This document shows positions 5,280-9,878 of a stretch of DNA of 9,878 bases, in pieces. The stretch's first letter is position 1, and each line of letters starts with the position of its first letter. Position numbers and translations under genes: made by a program. The notes beneath the pieces are model-generated. The model did not search any database. It was not told the DNA's origin and worked only from the letters and a program-made list of their open reading frames with translations. This stretch comes from Candidatus Izemoplasmatales bacterium (GTDB lineage: Bacteria > Bacillota_I > Bacilli_A > Izemoplasmatales > Hujiaoplasmataceae), in NCBI GenBank assembly GCA_028694875.1, contig JAQVKB010000022.1:1-9878 (forward strand), written 5' to 3'.

Positions 5280-6532
5280 CGGCGTTCCCTTCTTTCAAGT
5301 CCGGCGGGTTCAATCGATTCTTGCGTACCTGCAAGCAAGGAATAAACTCCTTCGGCGCTTTCGTTCGTGCAATCTTTGCAATGACAATGATTGTCATAGT
5401 GTTCGGGTTCGGAGTAACTCGTAATCACGCCTTCGTAATTACGAAGGACCATTTTTCCTGGTGCCATCGATACGATATAGTTGGGCATCAACGGGATTTT
5501 TCCACCGCCACCTGGCGCATCCACGACATACGTTGGGACACAATATCCGCTGACATGTCCACGCAAACCTTCGATGATTTCGATCCCCTTGGAAATCGGA
5601 GTACGGAAATGTTCGATGCCTAAGGACAAATCGCATTGATAGAGGTAATACGGACGGACACGAATTTGCGCTAATTTCGTGACCAGTTTCTTCATCACGT
5701 GAACACAATCGTTGACACCTGCCAACAAGACGCTTTGGTTTCCAAGAGGAATTCCTGCATTGGCCAAAAGATCGATGGCTTGTTTGCTTTCTGGGGTAAT
5801 TTCATCGTAGTGATTAAAATGGGTGTTGACCCAAATCGGATGATATTTTTGAAGCATCCCGACGAGTTCAGGGGTGATTCGTTGTGGCATCACAACGGGG
5901 ACTCTCGTACCAATTCGAATGATTTCGACATGGTCAATCTCACGCAAGCGTTTGATGATGGATTCCAAATAGGCATCCGACACCAAGAGTGCATCTCCAC
6001 CCGAGAGGAGGACATCGCGAACCTGTGGAGTGTTTCGAATATACTCGATGGCCTTGTCGATTTGTTCGGCTGGCGCTTGCATGTCTTTTTGACCTGCGAA
6101 ACGACGTCTTGTGCAATGTCTGCAGTACATACTGCACATATCCGTGATCAAAAACAACACGCGATCCGGATAGCGGTGTGTTAACCCTTTGACAGGGGAA
6201 TCGGTATCTTCCGCAAGCGGGTCCACCATGTCATGAGCACCGATATGTAGTTCCTCTACTCCAGGGACCGCTTGCGTGCGAATAGGGCAATGAGGATTTT
6301 CAGGATCGATGAGTGTCAAATAATAGGGTGTGATCGACATCCGAAAACGTGTCAACACTTGTGCGATTTGTTGTTTCTCGGTTTCGAGGAGCGGGATGAA
6401 CTTTTGAAGTTGCTCCGCATTGGTGATGCGGTTTTTCACTTGCCACTTCCAACTGTTCCAATCCGAATCGGGTACATTTGGAAAATAGAGAGCACGACGA
6501 GCAAGATGTCGTTCATTGAGTTCGAGTTTCAT
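5267..6532 (-). CDS. kamA: L-lysine 2,3-aminomutase (radical SAM)
   Basis: This enzyme converts L-lysine to L-beta-lysine using S-adenosylmethionine, a [4Fe-4S] cluster and PLP. It is the committed step of the pathway. The protein has 421 residues. The radical-SAM cysteines are C133, C137 and C140 in CSMYCRHC. Lys345 in PGGGGK is the PLP lysine. Residues numbered eight less in the Clostridium subterminale enzyme all match: Arg142 (carboxylate contact), Asp301 and Asp338 (contacts to the side-chain amine), and the zinc ligands C276, C383, C385 and C388. Presence of both aspartates and the C-terminal cysteines indicates a true lysine 2,3-aminomutase rather than EpmB/YjeK, which is shorter and lacks the C-terminal zinc site. 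The ATG start overlaps the kdd stop as ATGA and has GGAGGAG five bases upstream. Its 3' end carries the ribosome binding site and start of the kamB-like gene. Confidence 0.98.
   Translation of the reverse strand: MKLELNERHLARRALYFPNVPDSDWNSWKWQVKNRITNAEQLQKFIPLLETEKQQIAQVLTRFRMSITPYYLTLIDPENPHCPIRTQAVPGVEELHIGAHDMVDPLAEDTDSPVKGLTHRYPDRVLFLITDMCSMYCRHCTRRRFAGQKDMQAPAEQIDKAIEYIRNTPQVRDVLLSGGDALLVSDAYLESIIKRLREIDHVEIIRIGTRVPVVMPQRITPELVGMLQKYHPIWVNTHFNHYDEITPESKQAIDLLANAGIPLGNQSVLLAGVNDCVHVMKKLVTKLAQIRVRPYYLYQCDLSLGIEHFRTPISKGIEIIEGLRGHVSGYCVPTYVVDAPGGGGKIPLMPNYIVSMAPGKMVLRNYEGVITSYSEPEHYDNHCHCKDCTNESAEGVYSLLAGTQESIEPAGLERRERRFQR
5287..5294 (-). promoter_or_regulatory. Ribosome binding site supporting an ATT start of the kamB-like gene
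   Basis: The minus strand reads AAGAAGGG, inside the last codons of kamA, and is followed by seven bases and ATT (5279-5277). Spacing and sequence suit initiation. It is the only purine-rich match positioned ahead of the nucleotide-binding loop. An alternative is that it stimulates a -1 frameshift from kamA, but I see no convincing slippery heptamer there. Confidence 0.4.
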
Positions 6533-7575
6533 CGTTTCTCCTCCTTTCCATATCGGCGTTTGAAAATCGCCATCAACACGTCTGATTCACGTAATAATTG
6601 GAGCGTCAGAGCCGCATGTCCTGCGGTATAGCCATTCCCAATCATCATCTTGCATTCTTTTCCAACTCCCTCAGCTCCTAAAGCGGCACGAGAGAACGAG
6701 GTCGCCATCGAGAAGAAATAAACGATGCCTTCATCTTTGGTCGGAAGAATCGCGGACATTTCCGTATTCGGTACGTTCACAACATTGATGGAGACATCCA
6801 CGAGTTGCCCGTTTGTCACTTGAAGCGTCTTCTCGTAGATTTCTACAGGATTGGTCGCGTCCGCAACGAGGATCGCATCGCAAACTTGAAGCATCTCCAA
6901 ATCATTCTTTTGACGTTCGTCATTAATGACGCCAATGACAAATCCATCTTTGCCGGCGCTCTTTCTCGCTTGATAACTCACGAGAAGTCCGCTCTTACCG
7001 GCTGCACCGAGAATCAACACGGTGTTACCGGGTTTGACAAGTCGTTCGACTTGGGCTGGGGCGCCACAAACATCGAGCGCCGACAAGACGATGGACGGAG
7101 GAAGGTCATCAGGAATCTTGGCGTAAATTCCCGACTCGAACAAGATCGCTTCGGCGTCGACTTCCACGGTATCTTTGTGGATGTCGATCGATTTGATCTT
7201 GTGTATTTTCAAAGGCGTGAGCGAAAGCGAGACGAGCGAAGCGACGCGATCACCAATCTGAAGTTGGGTGTTCGCGTCCCGTCCGATTTCCTTGACTCGA
7301 CCAAGGAACATCCCGCCGCTTCCGGTCACGGGGTTCTGCATTTTTCCACGTTCTTCCACAATCTGCAAAATCATCTTTTTCATCTTTTCAAGATCGGATT
7401 TGCAGGATTGACGAATTTGGGTAAAGGATGCGGAATCGATGTTGAGCGTCTCGACATCGAATAAAATTTCGGTTTCTTGACAAACCATCGAGTTGTCAAT
7501 TTTTTGTGCGGCTTGTGGTAAGACGCCAATCGGATGGATCACACGGTGCGTACCGTAAGGTGAAATGGATATCAT
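6529..7575 (-). CDS. kdd: L-erythro-3,5-diaminohexanoate dehydrogenase
   Basis: This enzyme catalyses the NAD(P)-linked oxidative deamination of 3,5-diaminohexanoate to 5-amino-3-oxohexanoate, releasing ammonia and reduced cofactor. The protein has 348 residues, with the medium-chain dehydrogenase layout. The N-terminal part carries NPVTGSGGMFLGRV (81-94). A Rossmann strand then gives VLILGAAGKSGLL, with the glycine-rich turn at about 190-196. The C-terminal part carries GNGYTAGHAALTLQLLRES, typical of Kdd. The classical zinc-ligand pattern of alcohol dehydrogenases is not evident, consistent with the family's divergence. The ATG start has a textbook AAGGAGGT six bases upstream, formed over the end of kce, and lies four bases past the kce stop. 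The gene ends in an ATGA overlap with kamA. Identity rests on the motifs plus its position between kce and kamA. Confidence 0.94.
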   Translation of the reverse strand: MISISPYGTHRVIHPIGVLPQAAQKIDNSMVCQETEILFDVETLNIDSASFTQIRQSCKSDLEKMKKMILQIVEERGKMQNPVTGSGGMFLGRVKEIGRDANTQLQIGDRVASLVSLSLTPLKIHKIKSIDIHKDTVEVDAEAILFESGIYAKIPDDLPPSIVLSALDVCGAPAQVERLVKPGNTVLILGAAGKSGLLVSYQARKSAGKDGFVIGVINDERQKNDLEMLQVCDAILVADATNPVEIYEKTLQVTNGQLVDVSINVVNVPNTEMSAILPTKDEGIVYFFSMATSFSRAALGAEGVGKECKMMIGNGYTAGHAALTLQLLRESDVLMAIFKRRYGKEEKR

Positions 7576-7579
7576 GGTC

Positions 7580-8398
7580 TTACCTCCTTGTTAAAATGGT
7601 TCTAGCTTCTTCCGGAGTCGCGACGCGGCGTCCAGAAGATTCAATCATTTGGCGTGCTTTTCGAACGAGATCCCCGTTGGATTTCGCGAGCACACCTTTT
7701 TCAAGATACAAATTATCTTCCAGTCCCACGCGAACATGGCCACCATGTTCGATGGACAATTTGGCCAAAGAAAACTCAAATCTTCCGACACCAGCGACCG
7801 AGTAGGTAGAACCTTCTGGAAGACTTTCGCGAAGGAAGTGAAAATCGCGTGCTTCTCCCGTCATCCCACCTTGGACGCCGAGGACAAAACTGAAATGGAA
7901 CGGTGGAATGATGATACCTTTTTTGGCAAGACGCAAGACGGTATCAATATGACCTTTTTCGAAACATTCGAGTTCGTAATGAATGCCACGTTGGTTCATT
8001 TCATTGGCAAACTGAACAATCATCTCTTCGGTATTCACAAAATAGTCGTGAAATCCAAAGTTCAGCGTGCCGCAATCCAGAGTTGCCATTTCAGGCTGAA
8101 GTTGCAACACGTCTGCACGTTCTTCATATGTCATACCAACAGCGCCACCCGTAGAGACTTGGATGATGGCATCAGGACAAGATTCACGGATTTTATCGAT
8201 TGCTTTTTGAAACATCAACCGATCTTGGGTTGGCGTTCCATCATCGTTTCGTACATGAAGATGCAATACCGATGCCCCTTCGTCGTACGCCGCTTTGGCT
8301 TCCAAAGCGATTTCTTCGGCTGTGTAAGGAACCGCTGGATTCATCGCCTTCGTGACTTCCGCTCCGGTCAACGCACAAGTAATGATGCAGGGATTCAT
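7580..8398 (-). CDS. kce: 3-keto-5-aminohexanoate cleavage enzyme (BKACE family)
   Basis: This zinc-dependent enzyme reacts 5-amino-3-oxohexanoate with acetyl-CoA, giving acetoacetate and 3-aminobutyryl-CoA. It is the founding member of the beta-keto acid cleavage family (once DUF849). The protein has 272 residues, the usual length. The start ALTGAEVTKAMNPAVPYT is typical. The metal ligands His46 and His48 are in VLHLHVR, and Glu227 in GLEDNLYL is the likely third protein ligand. QVSTGG (80-85) and LDCGTLNFG (107-115) are further active-site loops. I chose the ATG at 8398, which overlaps the kal stop as ATGA and has GAGGA four bases upstream. A TTG at 8431 would add 11 residues inside kal with no support. 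BKACE enzymes vary in substrate, but the surrounding kam, kdd and kal genes make the lysine-pathway role clear. Confidence 0.95.
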   Translation of the reverse strand: MNPCIITCALTGAEVTKAMNPAVPYTAEEIALEAKAAYDEGASVLHLHVRNDDGTPTQDRLMFQKAIDKIRESCPDAIIQVSTGGAVGMTYEERADVLQLQPEMATLDCGTLNFGFHDYFVNTEEMIVQFANEMNQRGIHYELECFEKGHIDTVLRLAKKGIIIPPFHFSFVLGVQGGMTGEARDFHFLRESLPEGSTYSVAGVGRFEFSLAKLSIEHGGHVRVGLEDNLYLEKGVLAKSNGDLVRKARQMIESSGRRVATPEEARTILTRR

Positions 8399-8778
8399 GA
8401 CTTCCTCTGAAGGTGCTTTTGCACGATGCAAGTTCCTGTCGCGGTCGCGACAAGGACTGGTTCTTCCAACACATCGGCACTGGAAGGAGACAAATCCGTT
8501 CTTGCGGCAATCACTTTATAAGCTTCAAAACGCATTTTTCGAGAGGTGTTTCCTTCCGAAATAATTTCCGCATGGACTTCAATATAATCCCCTGCAAATA
8601 CGGGGGCGAGGAAATCGATTTGATCGTAGGCTCGGAACAAGCCTTCATCGCCATCATGGCGAATCAAAAGTTCGGTGGCCGCATCGCCAAAAAGAGCGAG
8701 AATTTTGGCTCCATCGACAAGGTTTCCGCCATAATGAGCGTCTTGAAGTGACATTCTACATTTCAACATTGTATTCAT
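8395..8778 (-). CDS. kal: 3-aminobutyryl-CoA ammonia-lyase
   Basis: This enzyme eliminates ammonia from 3-aminobutyryl-CoA to give crotonyl-CoA, which joins the butyrate pathway. The protein has 127 residues and appears to be a single hotdog-fold domain. SLQDAHYGGNLVDGAKIL (10-27) is the family's N-terminal signature. DQIDFLAPVFAGDYIEVHAEI (52-72) forms the strand pair seen in acyl-CoA thioesterase-like hotdog proteins. The closing strand is PVLVATATGTCIVQ. The ATG at 8778 has AAAGGAG eight bases upstream and lies three bases past the atoA stop. A second ATG three codons later is a minor alternative. By fold alone it could be taken for a thioesterase. The signature and position between atoA and kce favour the lyase. 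Confidence 0.92.
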   Translation of the reverse strand: MNTMLKCRMSLQDAHYGGNLVDGAKILALFGDAATELLIRHDGDEGLFRAYDQIDFLAPVFAGDYIEVHAEIISEGNTSRKMRFEAYKVIAARTDLSPSSADVLEEPVLVATATGTCIVQKHLQRKS

Positions 8779-8781
8779 CTG

Positions 8782-9423
8782 TTATACTCCTTTCATCGGA
8801 TGAACATCCGACAAAATCAAATTGGCATCCGTCGCTGCTAAGACATCGCTCACCGAAAAGTCTGGATGGACTTCCACCAAATGAAGGCCATCTTCTTCGA
8901 CTTGAATGACACCCATTTCTGTGACAATCAAATTCGCTTGACGATACGCGGTTAAGGGGAGACTACATTGTTTCATAATTTTAGGGAGACCTTTGTTGGT
9001 GTGGGTCATGGCAATGATGACTTTTTTGGCGCCCATGACCAAATCCATCGCGCCACCCATCCCGGGTACTTTTTTGCCAGGGACAATCCAGGATGCAATG
9101 CTTCCATCCGCGTCCACTTCCAAAGCGCCAAGGACGGTAACGTCGATATGTCCGCCACGAATCAATGAAAAGGAAACTGCGGAATCGATAAAAGCGCCAC
9201 CGGGAACGACGGAAGCTTGAAGTCCTGAAGCATTGACGGTATTCGTGGCTTCAGTTTCAAATGGTCCTAATCCGATGATGCCATTTTCGGCTTGGAAAGT
9301 GATGCGTTGTTCTGGTGTCACGAAAGACGCAACCATCGAAGGAATTCCAATCCCAAGATTGACCAAATTACCTTCCTCGAGTTCCAAGGCAACACGTTTC
9401 GCGATGACTTGTTTTTCATCCAT
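8782..9423 (-). CDS. atoA: Butyryl-CoA:acetoacetate CoA-transferase beta subunit
   Basis: This is subunit B of a family I CoA-transferase. Together with AtoD it moves CoA from butyryl-CoA to the acetoacetate made by Kce, releasing butyrate and giving acetoacetyl-CoA for thiolysis. The protein has 213 residues, near the usual 215-220. NLGIGIPSMV (22-31) is the oxyanion-side glycine motif. Glu46, in QAENGIIGLGP, is the catalytic glutamate that forms the CoA thioester. GGAMDLVMGAKKVIIAMTHT is the conserved C-terminal block. I chose the ATG at 9423. It has AGGTGAT upstream, overlaps the atoD stop by eight bases, and begins MDEKQVIAKRVA as family members do. A GTG three codons earlier lacks a good ribosome binding site. 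Substrate choice (butyrate rather than another short acid) is inferred from the pathway. Confidence 0.95.
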   Translation of the reverse strand: MDEKQVIAKRVALELEEGNLVNLGIGIPSMVASFVTPEQRITFQAENGIIGLGPFETEATNTVNASGLQASVVPGGAFIDSAVSFSLIRGGHIDVTVLGALEVDADGSIASWIVPGKKVPGMGGAMDLVMGAKKVIIAMTHTNKGLPKIMKQCSLPLTAYRQANLIVTEMGVIQVEEDGLHLVEVHPDFSVSDVLAATDANLILSDVHPMKGV

Positions 9424-9878
9424 GATGATCACCTACCAATACATAATCGACGAGTGGATGTGGCGTATGAATCGCATTGGGATCCAAGGTATCCACGATG
9501 GAGAAGACTTCGGCGACAACGGTATCTGCCGCAAATGCCATCGTGGGATTAAAGTTTCTCATCGTTTCTTGATATTGAAGATTGCCAAAGCGATCCGCAA
9601 TCGCACCACCGAGGAGTGCCATGTCGGCGTGAAGTGGTTTCTCAAGGAGATAATCGACGCCATCCACTGTCACCATTTGTTTTCCTTCTTCGACGATGGT
9701 TTTCATTCCCGTTTGCGTCAGGATACCACCTAGTCCAGCACCACCAGCGCGGATTTGTTCTACCAAAGTTCCTTGTGGCGTTAAGCGAACTTTCATTTCG
9801 CCAGTCGTCATCAATTCTCCCGCTTTTGGATTGGTTCCAATATGAGAAGCAATCAGGAGATCGACACGTCCTGCGGAA
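9416..9878 (-). CDS. atoD: Butyryl-CoA:acetoacetate CoA-transferase alpha subunit (partial, N-terminus outside window)
   Basis: This is subunit A of the same CoA-transferase. The frame stays open to the right edge, giving 153 visible residues. About 60-70 N-terminal residues, including the CoA-binding glycine loop, are missing. The visible part begins SAGRVDLLIASHIGTNPKAGELM, with the IGTNP motif. It continues with GGAGLGGILTQTG and with YLLEKPLHADMALLGGAIADRFGNLQY, all characteristic of the subunit. An internal TTG or ATG near 9814 is not the start, because conserved sequence continues upstream of it. The TGA stop lies inside the start region of atoA, so the subunits are translationally coupled. 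It is the first lysine-operon gene visible here; further genes or the operon promoter lie to the right. Confidence 0.94.
   Translation of the reverse strand, partial: SAGRVDLLIASHIGTNPKAGELMTTGEMKVRLTPQGTLVEQIRAGGAGLGGILTQTGMKTIVEEGKQMVTVDGVDYLLEKPLHADMALLGGAIADRFGNLQYQETMRNFNPTMAFAADTVVAEVFSIVDTLDPNAIHTPHPLVDYVLVGDHHG

Noticed and set aside
5267..5300. Programmed -1 frameshift joining kamA to the kamB-like gene
   Set aside because: I searched the overlap for an X XXY YYZ heptamer in the kamA frame and found none convincing. ATT initiation with a ribosome binding site is simpler, but I cannot exclude a frameshift.
5699..6184. A 161-codon plus-strand frame opposite kamA
   Set aside because: It lies fully inside kamA, whose catalytic residues are intact. 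The antisense product has no recognisable domain.
6805..7464. A 219-codon plus-strand open frame opposite kdd
   Set aside because: It lies wholly inside kdd, with low-complexity Arg/Asp-rich translation and no start signal. I judge it a shadow of kdd.
7649..8410. A 253-codon open frame on the plus strand opposite kce
   Set aside because: It is antisense to a clearly recognised gene over its whole length. Its protein resembles no family I know, it has no convincing ribosome binding site, and it is explained by codon bias of the coding strand.
9233..9733. A 166-codon plus-strand frame spanning the atoA-atoD junction
   Set aside because: It is antisense to two conserved CoA-transferase genes, with no domain or ribosome binding site.

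Overview
This window is a compact amino-acid fermentation locus, read entirely from the minus strand (right to left). Nine tightly packed genes encode the CoA-dependent fermentation of lysine to butyrate, acetate and ammonia. A short intergenic regulatory region follows, and then the first two genes of a glutamate mutase (methylaspartate pathway) operon, which runs off the left edge. Every gene longer than a few codons is recognisable. I see no RNA genes, mobile elements, CRISPR arrays or phage-like material.

The organism is probably an anaerobic, amino-acid-fermenting bacterium of the Bacillota or a related lineage. The evidence is the pathway itself, strong AGGAGG-type ribosome binding sites, frequent 4-base ATGA gene overlaps, a consensus -10 element, and a sequence resembling a CcpA cre operator. 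UGA is used as a stop codon (at glmS it is TAA, but kamB, kamD, kdd, kal and atoD all end in TGA), so this is not a UGA-as-tryptophan mollicute. Base composition looks moderate rather than extremely AT-rich, which argues against Fusobacterium itself. I cannot name a genus.

Layout in order of transcription: atoD (9878 to 9416, N-terminus outside the window), atoA, kal, kce, kdd, kamA, a kamB-like P-loop gene, kamD, kamE, and a PduO-type cobalamin adenosyltransferase gene ending at 1461. No gap in this run exceeds 11 bases, so it is very probably one operon whose promoter lies to the right of the window. A two-hairpin structure with a short T-run follows (1454 to 1401). Next come a promoter (-35 at 1399-1394, -10 at 1376-1371), a cre-like palindrome (1360-1347), glmS (TTG start) and glmL (GTG start, C-terminus outside the window).

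How the genes work together: KamA converts L-lysine to L-beta-lysine. KamDE moves the terminal amino group to give 3,5-diaminohexanoate. Kdd deaminates this oxidatively, with NADH formation. Kce combines the product with acetyl-CoA to give acetoacetate and 3-aminobutyryl-CoA. Kal removes ammonia to give crotonyl-CoA, whose reduction to butyryl-CoA is encoded elsewhere. AtoDA passes CoA from butyryl-CoA to acetoacetate. Both KamDE and glutamate mutase (GlmS plus GlmE) need adenosylcobalamin, so the adenosyltransferase at the junction can serve both. GlmL, and by inference the KamB-like protein, are likely maintenance factors for their B12 mutases.

The least ordinary points are these. The kamB-like gene has no ATG, GTG, TTG or CTG start ahead of its nucleotide-binding loop. 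The MutS-like gene I recall beside kamB in other lysine clusters is missing here. Two B12 mutase systems stand next to one shared cofactor gene. The glutamate operon has a strong promoter with a probable catabolite-repression operator. I do not see an undescribed system; the pathway is known.
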